Source: ZC4RG30 sp039917615
Lineage (GTDB): Bacteria > Pseudomonadota > Gammaproteobacteria > Steroidobacterales > Steroidobacteraceae
Assembly: GCA_039917615.1 (NCBI GenBank)
Contig: JBDSJD010000010.1
Coordinates: 1-64,000, forward strand
Direction of reading: 5' to 3'
Length of the DNA stretch: 64,000 nt
Below are positions 34,663-43,984 of the stretch, piece by piece. The position numbers and the translations under genes were made by a program. The notes beneath the pieces are model-generated. The model did no database searches. It worked only from the letters and a program-made list of their open reading frames with translations, and was not told the DNA's origin. Every line of letters begins with the position of its first letter. The first letter of the stretch is position 1.

Positions 34663-35810
34663 GAAGCCGGTCTGCCCTGCAGCACCGTGGTCAATGCCGT
34701 GACAAGTCGTTGGTTCTGCGCCATGGTGCCGAAGGTGATGCGCACGCAGCGCGGCAGGCCATATCCGGCCATCGGACGCACGATCACACCCTGTCGCAGC
34801 AGGTGTTCATAGACTGCAGTGCCGCTGCTGCCCACATCGGCCAGCAGGAAATTGCCAGCCGTGGGATAGAGCCTGACGCCAAGAGGCGGCAGCGCAGCAT
34901 GCAGTTGCAGCAGTCCGTCTTCCACCAGTTGGACGGCCCGCTGCACTTGTTGCACATCGCCAATCGCGGCCTGTGCCCCTGCCAGCGCCGGAATGCTGAC
35001 ATTGAAAGGCTGGCGCACCCGGTTGAGCATGTCGGCCACGTCGGGATGCGCAAGACCATAGCCCACGCGCACGCCCGCCAGTGCATGCGCCTTGGAGAAG
35101 GTGCGCAATACCACAAGGTTCGGGTACGTCTGCAGCAAGGCGCTGCCGTCGGGGCAGTCGACGCGGCGCGAATATTCGAAATAGGCTTCGTCCAGCACCA
35201 CCATAACGGTTGGAGGCACTGCCTGCAGAAACTGCGTCAGTTGCGTCGTCGTGTTCCAGGTGCCGGTGGGGTTGTTTGGATTGGCGATGAACACCATCCG
35301 TGTGCTGTCGTCGATGGCTGCCAGCATGGCAACAAGGTCATGGCCTGTATGCATCGCATGGCCGGCAGGATAGGCCGGTGTAACCTTCGCCCTTGCGCCG
35401 GTTGCCTGCACCACGATGCCAAAGATGGCAAACGCATGCTGCGAGTAGACAGCGCTCGTGTCCGGGGTGAGAAACGCTTCTGCCAGCATAACCAGCAGAT
35501 CGTTCGACCCATTGCCGAGTGTTACCTGCGAGGGCTGCACGCCGTGATGCAGCGCCAGCGCCTGCTTCAGATCGTGGCCGTTGCCGTCCGGATAAAGCCA
35601 GACATCTGCCAGCGACTGCTGCATCGCAGAGATGACGGCCGGGCTCGGCCCAAGTGGATTCTCGTTGGATGCCAGTTTGACTATGTCATCCACGCCCAGC
35701 TCACGTTGCAGTTCGCTGATCGGCTTGCCAATGACGTAGGGAGCCAGCTGTCTTACGGCCGCAGCGGCCAGTCTGCCAAGGCCCGTGCCGGTCCCCGGCC
35801 CTGCCGTCAC
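34659..35810 (-). CDS. hisC: Histidinol-phosphate/aromatic aminotransferase
   Basis: The 383-residue class-I/II aminotransferase has the PLP lysine in RTFSKAHALAGVRVGYG and FIANPNNPTGTWN and LDEAYFEY, as in HisC. In this gene order it may serve as an aromatic-amino-acid transaminase for phenylalanine and tyrosine as well as histidine synthesis, as in other gyrA-aroA operons. Four-base overlaps link it to pheA and aroA. Confidence 0.92.
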   Translation of the reverse strand: MTAGPGTGTGLGRLAAAAVRQLAPYVIGKPISELQRELGVDDIVKLASNENPLGPSPAVISAMQQSLADVWLYPDGNGHDLKQALALHHGVQPSQVTLGNGSNDLLVMLAEAFLTPDTSAVYSQHAFAIFGIVVQATGARAKVTPAYPAGHAMHTGHDLVAMLAAIDDSTRMVFIANPNNPTGTWNTTTQLTQFLQAVPPTVMVVLDEAYFEYSRRVDCPDGSALLQTYPNLVVLRTFSKAHALAGVRVGYGLAHPDVADMLNRVRQPFNVSIPALAGAQAAIGDVQQVQRAVQLVEDGLLQLHAALPPLGVRLYPTAGNFLLADVGSSGTAVYEHLLRQGVIVRPMAGYGLPRCVRITFGTMAQNQRLVTALTTVLQGRPAS

Positions 35811-36925
35811 AGGATGGCCCGTGGATAGGACCCGAGAATCCGGAACAGCGAAGCCCGCTTGCGCAATTCAGCCAATGCCTTTGCTACCGGCGCATCGTCG
35901 GCATGACCTTCCAGATCGATGAAGAACACGTAGTCCCATTTGCGCTTGCGCGATGGGCGCGACTCGATGCGGGTCAGGTTGACCTTGTGCTTCGCCAGCG
36001 GCTCCAGCAGCTGGAACAGCACGCCGGATTCCGTGGTCTCTGCCCCCGACACCAGAATGGTGGTCTTGTCGCTGCCGCTGGCCTGCAGCAGCTTGCTCCC
36101 CAGCACGAGAAAGCGCGTGGTGTTGTCGTCTCGGTCCTCGATACTCGGCGCGAGGATCTCCAGGCTGTAGACCTCTGCGGCAACCACTCCGGCTATAGCC
36201 GCCGTTCCCTTTTCGTCACGGGCCCTGCGTGCTCCTTCGGCATTGCTGCTGACGGGCACCAGTTCGATTCCCGGCAGATGTTCGTCCAGCCAACCACGGC
36301 ACTGAGCCAGCGCCTGCGGATGGGCGCAGATACGCTGCACCTGCCCCGTGTCTTTCATGCGGCCGATCAGGTTGTGGTGGACACGCAGCTCCACTTCGCC
36401 GCAGATGTGCAGGCTGGTGGTCATGAATCGGTCCAGCGTGTTGTTGACCGTGCCTTCCGACGAATTCTCCACTGGCACCACGCCGAAATCGGCATTGCCG
36501 GCCTGTACTTCCTGGAACACCTCGTCGATGGACGACAGCGACAGCGCGCGCACCGAATGCCCAAAGTGCTTCAGCACCGCAGATTGCGAGTAGGTGCCCT
36601 CTGGTCCCAGATAGGCCACCTTCAATGGCTTTTCCTGCGCCAGACAGGCAGACATGATTTCGCGGAACAAGCGCAGCACTTCTTCGTCGCGCAGCGGACC
36701 CTTGTGATTGCGCGCCAGCGCCATCCGCAGCACTTCGGCCTCGCGTTCCGGGCGATAGAAATCGACCAGCCGCCCTTCCTTGTGCTTGGAAACCCCCACC
36801 TTTCGCGCCAGCTCGGCGCGCTGGTTGATCAGGGCATGCAGCTGCTGGTCTACCGAGTCGATCTGCTCACGTATCGACTCGAGGGCCGGATGGCTTTTTG
36901 CAGGAGGCGGCTTCTTCCGGTTCAT
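35807..36925 (-). CDS. pheA: Bifunctional chorismate mutase/prephenate dehydratase
   Basis: The 372-residue P-protein has an AroQ chorismate mutase domain (about 14-95: IREQIDSVDQQLHALINQRA), the prephenate dehydratase domain (about 104-280, with YLGPEGTYSQSAV and the catalytic TRF in DDNTTRFLVLG) and a C-terminal ACT domain with ESRP, the phenylalanine-sensing motif. It commits chorismate to phenylalanine. Confidence 0.96.
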   Translation of the reverse strand: MNRKKPPPAKSHPALESIREQIDSVDQQLHALINQRAELARKVGVSKHKEGRLVDFYRPEREAEVLRMALARNHKGPLRDEEVLRLFREIMSACLAQEKPLKVAYLGPEGTYSQSAVLKHFGHSVRALSLSSIDEVFQEVQAGNADFGVVPVENSSEGTVNNTLDRFMTTSLHICGEVELRVHHNLIGRMKDTGQVQRICAHPQALAQCRGWLDEHLPGIELVPVSSNAEGARRARDEKGTAAIAGVVAAEVYSLEILAPSIEDRDDNTTRFLVLGSKLLQASGSDKTTILVSGAETTESGVLFQLLEPLAKHKVNLTRIESRPSRKRKWDYVFFIDLEGHADDAPVAKALAELRKRASLFRILGSYPRAIL

Positions 36926-36935
36926 GCTCTACCTA

Positions 36936-38111
36936 TCAGACAAGGCGCGCCGACAGCACGCCGTGGATGGCTCGAATCTTCTCCAAGGTGTCTTCACTGA
37001 CCGCATTGTCGCAATCGATGAGCGTGTAGGCATATTCGCCGCGCGACTTGTTCAGCAGGTCGGCAATGTTCACGTTGGCGGTAGCGAGACAAGTGGAGAT
37101 CTGGCCCACCATGTTGGGAACATTGCAGTTGGCAATGACCATGCGCGTGGTGCCCGGAAGCCTTGGCATCACGGCCTCGGGAAAGTTGACCGAATTGCGG
37201 ATGTTGCCGTTCTCGAGGAAATCGCGCAGTTGCTCTACCGCCATGACGGCGCAATTCTCTTCGGCTTCACCGGTGGACGCACCCAGATGCGGCAGCGTTA
37301 CGACCCTGGGGTGATCCTTCAGCGCATTGCTGGGGAAGTCGCAAACATAGGCGTGCAGATGGCCGGCATCGAGGGCAGCAATGACCGCAGGGGTGTCTAC
37401 GATGCCGCCGCGGGCAAAGTTGAGCACCACGCTGCCCCGGCGCATCAGCTGGATGCGCGCGGCATTCACCAGGTTGCGGGTGGCATCGTTCAATGGCACA
37501 TGCACGCTGATGACATCGCTGCGCGCAAACAAGTCATCCAGCGACACCGCCTGCTGCACGGTGGAAGAAAGCTCCCAGGCACGCTGGACGGTAATCTGTG
37601 GATCGTAGCCCAGCACCTTCATGCCGAGGCCAAGTGCGCAATTGGCAACTTCGACGCCGATGGCGCCAAGCCCGATCACCCCAAGGGTGCGGCCGGGAAG
37701 TTCGAAGCCCACGAAGTCCTTCTTGCCTTTTTCCACTGCCACATCGATGGCTTTGTCGTCCCCGCTTTGCGCGCGCGCAAACAGCCATGCCTGGCCAATG
37801 TTGCGGGCGGCGAGGAACAGGCCCGCCATGACCAGTTCCTTCACTGCATTGGCGTTGGCGCCGGGTGTATTGAAGACGGGAATGCCGCGTGCTGCCAGCG
37901 CAGCAACCGGGATGTTGTTGGTGCCGGCGCCAGCGCGCGCCACCGCCCGCACGGAAGCCGGCAACTCCAGCTTGTGCATGTCCGCCGAACGCAGCAACAC
38001 GGCATCCGGCTGTTGGATAGCCGACGCTACTTCAAAGCGGTCGCGCGGCAGCCGCTCCAACCCTTTGGCGCTGATGTTGTTCAGCGTGAGAATGCGAAAT
38101 GGCTCAGCCAT
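36936..38111 (-). CDS. serA: D-3-phosphoglycerate dehydrogenase
   Basis: The 391-residue enzyme has the Rossmann motif GVIGLGAIGVEVAN, FARGGIVDTPAV and the catalytic His in LPHLGAST, followed by a C-terminal ACT domain (MVIANCNVPNMVGQISTCLA) for serine feedback. It starts serine synthesis. Here it sits between serC and pheA and overlaps serC by 8 bases, so both serine enzymes are made from the aromatic operon. Confidence 0.94.
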   Translation of the reverse strand: MAEPFRILTLNNISAKGLERLPRDRFEVASAIQQPDAVLLRSADMHKLELPASVRAVARAGAGTNNIPVAALAARGIPVFNTPGANANAVKELVMAGLFLAARNIGQAWLFARAQSGDDKAIDVAVEKGKKDFVGFELPGRTLGVIGLGAIGVEVANCALGLGMKVLGYDPQITVQRAWELSSTVQQAVSLDDLFARSDVISVHVPLNDATRNLVNAARIQLMRRGSVVLNFARGGIVDTPAVIAALDAGHLHAYVCDFPSNALKDHPRVVTLPHLGASTGEAEENCAVMAVEQLRDFLENGNIRNSVNFPEAVMPRLPGTTRMVIANCNVPNMVGQISTCLATANVNIADLLNKSRGEYAYTLIDCDNAVSEDTLEKIRAIHGVLSARLV

Positions 38112-39186
38112 GGCGTCGTTCGAACTCCTTCATGAAATCGACCAGCGCGGCCACGCCTTCCGGCGGCATCGCATTGTAGATGCTGGCGCGCATGCCACCC
38201 ACGGAGCGGTGGCCTTCGAGATTGGTGAGGCCCGCATCTTTTGCTGCGGCAAGAAACAGCTTGTCGAGCTCGGGCATCACGAGCGTGAAAGGCACATTCA
38301 TGATGGACCGGCATTTGATCTGCACCGGATTGCGGTAGAAACCGCTGCCGTCTATGGCAGCATAAAGCGATGCAGCTTTGGCGCGGTTGCGCGCGCCCAT
38401 TGCTGCCAGACCGCCCTGCCGCTTCAGCCATTTGAAAACCAGGCCCGCCATGTACCAGCCGAAGGTGGGTGGGGTGTTCGACATCGAACCATCAGCTGCC
38501 ATCTGTTTGTAGTCCCAGATTGACGGTGTCGTGGTGCGCGCCTTGCCCAGTAGATCGTCGCGCACGATTACCACACACAGTCCGGATGGCCCGATGTTCT
38601 TCTGCGCACCGGCGTAGATCAACCCGAAGCGCGACACATCCAGGGGTTCGGAAAGGATTGCGGATGAGTAGTCCGCCACCAGCGGCACGCCATCGGACTG
38701 CGGAATTTCCGCGAACGCCACACCGCCGATGGTCTCATTAGGCGTGTAGTGCAGGTACGCCGCATTGGCGTTGCGCTTCCATGTGGACTCTTCGGGCACG
38801 GAGTTGTAACCATCAGCAGCAGCGTCCGCGATCACTTTGACCTGCGCGCAGTAACGCTTCGCTTCGGTGATGGCCTTCTTCGACCAGTTGCCCGTATTGA
38901 CGTAGTCGACAGTGGCGTCGGCCGCCGCCAGATTCAACGGGATCGCTGCAAACTGCCCCGTGGCGCCACCCTGCAGGAACAGCACCCGGTAGCTGGCCGG
39001 AATGGCCAGCAGTTCGCGCAGGTCGCTTTCAGCTGTTTCCGCAACGGCAATGAATGCCTTGCTGCGATGACTGATCTCCATGACCGACATGCCGCCGGCC
39101 TGCCAGTCCGTCAGCTCGGCGCCTACCTGCTCCAACACTTCCAGGGGCAGGGCAGCGGGACCGGCGGAGAAATTGAACACACGCAC
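38104..39186 (-). CDS. serC: Phosphoserine aminotransferase
   Basis: The 360-residue PLP enzyme has FNFSAGPAALPLEVLEQ at the N-terminus and the PLP lysine in GAQKNIGPSGLCVV. It makes phosphoserine and also serves pyridoxal phosphate synthesis. It begins immediately after the gyrA stop with no gap, so it is co-transcribed with gyrA. Confidence 0.97.
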   Translation of the reverse strand: MRVFNFSAGPAALPLEVLEQVGAELTDWQAGGMSVMEISHRSKAFIAVAETAESDLRELLAIPASYRVLFLQGGATGQFAAIPLNLAAADATVDYVNTGNWSKKAITEAKRYCAQVKVIADAAADGYNSVPEESTWKRNANAAYLHYTPNETIGGVAFAEIPQSDGVPLVADYSSAILSEPLDVSRFGLIYAGAQKNIGPSGLCVVIVRDDLLGKARTTTPSIWDYKQMAADGSMSNTPPTFGWYMAGLVFKWLKRQGGLAAMGARNRAKAASLYAAIDGSGFYRNPVQIKCRSIMNVPFTLVMPELDKLFLAAAKDAGLTNLEGHRSVGGMRASIYNAMPPEGVAALVDFMKEFERRHG

Positions 39187-41775
39187 TTAAGGAACCTCTG
39201 CACCCAATGCGGGTGAATCTGTATCGCCATTGCCGAATTCATCGCCGAGACTTTCGACGCGTTCGACACCGGTGAGCCGGTCGCCTTCATCCAGACGGAT
39301 CAGGCGCACGCCCTGCGTATTGCGGCCGACGATGGACACATCGGCAACCGGAGTACGCACCAGCGTGCCATTGGAGCTGATCAACATAAGCTCGTGTTCC
39401 GCGGCAACCTGCAGCGCCGCCACCATGTCGCCATTGCGTTCTGTGGTCTGCAGGGCGATCACGCCCTGCCCGCCGCGGCCATGTGATGGGAAGTCATCCA
39501 GCGGCGTAAGTTTGCCGTAGCCGTTGGCAGAGGCGGTGAGCACGTGGCCCTCGCCGATCACGATCAGCGAGATGACCGACTGACCCGCAGCGAGCTTTAC
39601 GCCGCGGACGCCGGTTGAATCCCGACCCATCGGGCGCACTTCTTCTTCGCTGAAGCGGATGCACTTGCCACCACTGGTGAACAGCATCACCTCGCGGGCG
39701 CCATCGGTGAGCTGCACGCCGACCAGCTGATCGGAGTCGCGCAGGTCCACCGCGATGATGCCGCTGGTGCGCGGACGCGAGAAGGCCGACAGGGGCGTCT
39801 TCTTGACCGTGCCTTCGCGCGTGGCCATGAACACGAAATGGGTGTCGTCGTACTGCTTGATTGGCAGCACCGCGGTGATTTTCTCGCCCTCACCCAGCGG
39901 CAGCAGGTTCACCATCGGCTTGCCGCGCGACGCACGGCCCGCCTGTGGCAGCTCGAACACACGCAGCCAGTAGACCTGGCCGCGGTTCGAGAAGCACAGC
40001 AGCGTGTCATGCGTATGCGCCACGAACAGCTTCTCGATGAAGTCTTCGTCCTTGGTGGCGGTCGCACTTCTGCCTCGCCCGCCCCTGCGCTGCGCCTGGT
40101 AATCGCTCACAGGCTGCGACTTGGCATAGCCCGTATGCGACAGCGTCACCACCACATCCTGCGGCTCGATCAAGTCTTCGGTGCGCAGGTTCAGGTGATC
40201 GAGCGAAATCTCGGTGCGGCGCGCGTCGCCGAATTGCTCGCGGATCTCAAGCAGTTCTGCACGCACCACTTCGGTCAGGCGTTCGGCGCGGGAGAGAATC
40301 TCCGAAAGGTCGCCGATCAGAGTCAGCAGCTCGCCGTATTCGGTCAGGATCTTGTCTTGCTCCAGACCGGTCAGCCGGTTCAGTCGCATCTCCAGGATGG
40401 CCTGCGCCTGCGCTTCGCTCAGTCGATATACCGCGTCGTTCAGGCCAAACTCCGCGCCCAGTCCGTCTGGACGCGAACTGACCACGCCAACGCGCTCCAG
40501 CATCCTGGGCACCGAACCCGCCGGCCATGAACGCCCCATCAAGGCAATCTTGGCCTCGGCTGCAGCGGGTGACGCCTTGATCAGCGCAATGATCTCGTCG
40601 ATGTTGGCCAGCGCCACCGCCAGCCCTTCGAGCACATGCGCGCGCTCGCGCGCCTTGCGCAGATCATGAATGGTGCGCCGGGTGACCACCTCGCGCCGAT
40701 GCCGAATGAACGCATCGAGCATGTCCTTCAGCGACATCAGCTTCGGCTGCCCATCCTGCAGAGCGACCATGTTGATGCCGAACACCGTCTCGAGCGGCGT
40801 CTGTGCATACAGGTTGTTCAGCACCACCTCAGCCACTTCACCGCGCTTGAGCTCGATGACGATGCGCATGCCGTCCTTGTCGGACTCATCACGCAGGCCG
40901 TCGGAGGCTATGCCCTCGATCTGCTTCTCGCGCACCAGGTCGGCGATGCGCTCGATCAGCCGCGCCTTGTTCACCTGATAGGGCAGCTCGGTAATGATGA
41001 TCGACTGCCGCCCGCCCTTGTCGAGGTCTTCTATGTTCGTGCGCCCGCGGATCGACAGGCGGCCGCGGCCGGTTTTGTAGGCCTGCACGATTTCAGCAGC
41101 ACCATTGATGATGCCTGCCGTCGGGAAGTCAGGCCCCGGGATGTGCGCCATGATCTGCGCCAGCGTGATCTCCGGCTCGTCGATCACAGCCAGCAGCGCA
41201 TTGACCACTTCCGTGAGGTTGTGAGGCGGAATGTTGGTCGCCATGCCAACCGCGATGCCGGATGAGCCGTTGACCAGCAGGTTCGGAATGCGCGCCGGCA
41301 ACACCGCAGGCTCGTGTTCGGATTCGTCGTAGTTCGCGACGAAATCGACGGTCTCTTTGTCGATGTCGGCCAGCAGTTCCTGCGCCAGACGCGACATGCG
41401 CACTTCGGTGTAGCGCATGGCGGCCGGCATGTCGCCGTCGACCGAGCCGAAATTGCCCTGGCCGTCGACCAGCATGTAGCGCATCGAAAACGGCTGCGCC
41501 ATGCGCACGATGGCGTCATAGACGGCCGTATCGCCGTGCGGATGGTATTTGCCGATGACGTCGCCCACCACGCGTGCCGACTTCTTGTAGGGCTTGTTGT
41601 AGTCGTTGCCCAGCTCGCGCATCGCGAACAGCACGCGCCGATGCACGGGCTTCAGGCCATCGCGCACATCAGGCAATGCCCGTCCGACGATCACGCTCAT
41701 GGCGTAATCCAGATAGGACTGCCGCATCTCGTCTTCGAGATTGACGGGCACTATTTCGCGGGCGATTTCGCTCAT
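39187..41775 (-). CDS. gyrA: DNA gyrase subunit A
   Basis: The 862-residue protein starts MSEIAREIVPVNLEDEMRQS, has the catalytic tyrosine Y122 (AMRYTEVRMS), and ends with the DNA-wrapping propeller with RGGRGRSA at the GyrA box region (QRRGGRG). The quinolone-resistance region reads HPHGDTAVYDAIV, so residue 83 is threonine and 87 is aspartate. I reject a longer start at 41811 because the conserved start lies at 41775. The reading direction is leftward. Confidence 0.97.
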   Translation of the reverse strand: MSEIAREIVPVNLEDEMRQSYLDYAMSVIVGRALPDVRDGLKPVHRRVLFAMRELGNDYNKPYKKSARVVGDVIGKYHPHGDTAVYDAIVRMAQPFSMRYMLVDGQGNFGSVDGDMPAAMRYTEVRMSRLAQELLADIDKETVDFVANYDESEHEPAVLPARIPNLLVNGSSGIAVGMATNIPPHNLTEVVNALLAVIDEPEITLAQIMAHIPGPDFPTAGIINGAAEIVQAYKTGRGRLSIRGRTNIEDLDKGGRQSIIITELPYQVNKARLIERIADLVREKQIEGIASDGLRDESDKDGMRIVIELKRGEVAEVVLNNLYAQTPLETVFGINMVALQDGQPKLMSLKDMLDAFIRHRREVVTRRTIHDLRKARERAHVLEGLAVALANIDEIIALIKASPAAAEAKIALMGRSWPAGSVPRMLERVGVVSSRPDGLGAEFGLNDAVYRLSEAQAQAILEMRLNRLTGLEQDKILTEYGELLTLIGDLSEILSRAERLTEVVRAELLEIREQFGDARRTEISLDHLNLRTEDLIEPQDVVVTLSHTGYAKSQPVSDYQAQRRGGRGRSATATKDEDFIEKLFVAHTHDTLLCFSNRGQVYWLRVFELPQAGRASRGKPMVNLLPLGEGEKITAVLPIKQYDDTHFVFMATREGTVKKTPLSAFSRPRTSGIIAVDLRDSDQLVGVQLTDGAREVMLFTSGGKCIRFSEEEVRPMGRDSTGVRGVKLAAGQSVISLIVIGEGHVLTASANGYGKLTPLDDFPSHGRGGQGVIALQTTERNGDMVAALQVAAEHELMLISSNGTLVRTPVADVSIVGRNTQGVRLIRLDEGDRLTGVERVESLGDEFGNGDTDSPALGAEVP

Positions 41776-41874
41776 GCGTGGGGGTTCGCTCAAGGTCGTC
41801 GTAAACCGCAAATTTTAGCACAGGACAGCACCAATCCGGGGTCGGAAGCGCCATGCAAAACGATATACTGCCGC

Positions 41875-42594
41875 GTGAGCAACGCACCCTCCGAAAGCGC
41901 CGACCCGGCCGAAATCGCCAAGTTCGAGCAGCTGGCGCACCGCTTCTGGGACAGCGACGGAGAGTTCAAACCCCTGCACCGGCTGAATCCCATCCGCGCC
42001 GAATACATCGTTGCGCGCAGCTCTCCCGACGGCGCGCGGGTGCTGGACGTCGGCTGCGGTGGCGGCCTGCTGGCCGAAGCACTGACGCGCAAGGGAGCCC
42101 AGGTCACCGGCATCGATCTGGCGCCAGCCATGATCGATACCGCGCGGCTCCATGCCGCGGAATCCGGCCTTGGCATCGACTATCGGGTGCAGGATGCCGC
42201 CGCACTTGCAAACTCCCTCGACCAGCGTTTCGACATTGTCTGTTGCATGGAAATGCTCGAGCACGTGGCCGATCCGCAGGCCTTCGTGGCAGTGCTGGCG
42301 CGGCTGGTGCGTCCAGGTGGTGCTGTGTTCGTGTCAACGCTGAATCGCAATCTGAAGTCATTCATGCTGGCGATAGTCGGGGCCGAATACCTGTTGCGGC
42401 TGTTGCCACGTGGCACCCACGAATACGATCGTTTCATTCGTCCTGCCGAACTTGCTGCCTACGCGCGCGCGGCAGGGCTTGGCCTGCAGCACACCGCCGG
42501 GCTGCACTACGAGCCTTTCTCAGATCGCTGCCGCCTTACCGATGATGTGGCGGTGAACTACATTGCCCACCTCGCGACGCCGGGATCCACTTGA
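41875..42594 (+). CDS. ubiG: Ubiquinone O-methyltransferase UbiG
   Basis: The 239-residue enzyme has the SAM motif VLDVGCGGGLLAEALT and the UbiG-specific FWDSDGEFKPLHRLNPIR and CMEMLEHVADPQAFV, FVSTLNRN. It does two O-methylations in ubiquinone synthesis. The start is a GTG at 41875, only six bases after a TATACT box at 41864-41869, which raises a leaderless transcript as a possibility. It is divergent from gyrA. Confidence 0.93.
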   Translation: MSNAPSESADPAEIAKFEQLAHRFWDSDGEFKPLHRLNPIRAEYIVARSSPDGARVLDVGCGGGLLAEALTRKGAQVTGIDLAPAMIDTARLHAAESGLGIDYRVQDAAALANSLDQRFDIVCCMEMLEHVADPQAFVAVLARLVRPGGAVFVSTLNRNLKSFMLAIVGAEYLLRLLPRGTHEYDRFIRPAELAAYARAAGLGLQHTAGLHYEPFSDRCRLTDDVAVNYIAHLATPGST

Positions 42595-43265
42595 AGCGTT
42601 CCGATATCCGCGGCGTGCTGTTCGACCTGGACGGCACCCTGCTCGACACTGCCCCCGACCTCATCCGCGTACTGAACCAGGTGCGAGTCGAGCAGGGGCG
42701 CACTCCACTGCCCTATGCGCTGGCCCGCACCCAGGTATCCCATGGTTCGTCGGGCCTGATCCGGTTGGGTTTTCCGGACCTTGCCGGCGACGAACTGGAA
42801 GCACTGCGCCTGCGTCTGCTCGATCTTTACCGCGCCCAGCTCGCGATCGACACCGCGCTGTTCGATGGCTGCGAAACATTGCTCGGCGCATTGGAGTCGC
42901 GCGCCATGCCCTGGGGCATCGTCACCAACAAGCCCGGCTTCCTCACTACGCCCTTGCTGGCAACGTTGGGACTGGATAAACGAGCCGGCTGCGTGGTCTC
43001 CGGTGACACACTGCCCCAACGCAAGCCCCACCCTGCTCCGCTGCTGCTCGCGGCATCGCAGCTTTCGCTGGCGCCGCAGCAATGTCTGTATGTCGGCGAT
43101 GCCGAGCGCGATGTGCAATCCGCGCGCGCCGCGGGCATGCCGGTGCTGGTGGCGCGTTTTGGCTACCTGGGCCCGGAGGATGATCCGGACAGCTGGCAGC
43201 CGGATGCGCACATCGATGCGCCGCTGCAGATTCTGGACTGGCTCGACGGCGCAACTGCGCGATGA
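42591..43265 (+). CDS. gph: Phosphoglycolate phosphatase (HAD family)
   Basis: The 224-residue HAD phosphatase has the DxD motif FDLDGTLLDT (D12, D14), VTNKPGFLTTPLL and the late GDAERDVQSARAAGMPV. It hydrolyses 2-phosphoglycolate and is regularly next to ubiG. The start is a TTG overlapping the ubiG stop by four bases. Confidence 0.92.
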   Translation: MKRSDIRGVLFDLDGTLLDTAPDLIRVLNQVRVEQGRTPLPYALARTQVSHGSSGLIRLGFPDLAGDELEALRLRLLDLYRAQLAIDTALFDGCETLLGALESRAMPWGIVTNKPGFLTTPLLATLGLDKRAGCVVSGDTLPQRKPHPAPLLLAASQLSLAPQQCLYVGDAERDVQSARAAGMPVLVARFGYLGPEDDPDSWQPDAHIDAPLQILDWLDGATAR

Positions 43266-43984
43266 TCGGCGAGCTTTCTAGTCGCGTCATCGCCATCACC
43301 GGCGCCACCGGTGGCATCGGCCGCGCAGTGACACTAGCCGCAGCGCGCGAAGGCGCGCAGCTCATCATCATGGGTCGCAACCTGCAAAAGCTGCAGAAAC
43401 TGCACGCGGAGCTCGAGCAGTTGGCACCGGGCGCTGCGCTGATGGTGCAGATCGACCTTGAAAATGCCCTCGCCAACGACTACGACCGCATTGCCGAAGC
43501 GATCTTGACCCGCCATGGCCGGCTTGATGGGCTGGTGCATTGCGCGGGTCTGCTGGGCACTCTCACACCGATCGATCAATACGACATACCCACCTGGTGC
43601 CGCGTCATGCACGTCAATGTCACTGCGGCATTCGCGCTGACGCAGGTGCTGCTGCCGGCGCTGCGCAAGTCGGCCGATGCCTCGGTGATCTTCACTTCCA
43701 GCAGCGTGGGTCGCAAGGGCCGTGCTTACTGGGGCGCCTACGCGGTCTCGAAATTTGCGGTGGAAGGCATGGCCCAGGTCATGGCTGCAGAGATGACCGG
43801 TACCTCAACCGTGCGGGTAAATACACTGAACCCAGGTCGGGCCCGCACGGCCATGCGCCGGCAGGCGTATCCATCGGAGAACCTGGAATCGCTGCCGCTG
43901 CCAGAGACGCTCACCGATCCCTACCTGCGGCTGCTCGGGCCGCGCGGCGCAGGGATCACTGGTCAGTCGCTGGATTGTCAGTAG
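43262..43984 (+). CDS. Short-chain dehydrogenase (YciK-like)
   Basis: The 240-residue SDR has TGATGGIGRAV for NADP binding, LVHCAGLLG, and the catalytic Ser and YxxxK (TSSSVGRKGRAYWGAYAVSK). It matches the YciK group that follows ubiG-gph in gammaproteobacteria. The reaction is unknown. It overlaps gph by four bases and its 3' end overlaps the convergent RluB-like gene by 29 bases. Confidence 0.88.
   Translation: MIGELSSRVIAITGATGGIGRAVTLAAAREGAQLIIMGRNLQKLQKLHAELEQLAPGAALMVQIDLENALANDYDRIAEAILTRHGRLDGLVHCAGLLGTLTPIDQYDIPTWCRVMHVNVTAAFALTQVLLPALRKSADASVIFTSSSVGRKGRAYWGAYAVSKFAVEGMAQVMAAEMTGTSTVRVNTLNPGRARTAMRRQAYPSENLESLPLPETLTDPYLRLLGPRGAGITGQSLDCQ

Noticed and set aside
34710..35828. Plus-strand frame of 372 codons
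   Set aside because: Antisense to hisC, which has all PLP motifs; the plus frame is His/Arg/Gln-rich with no domain.
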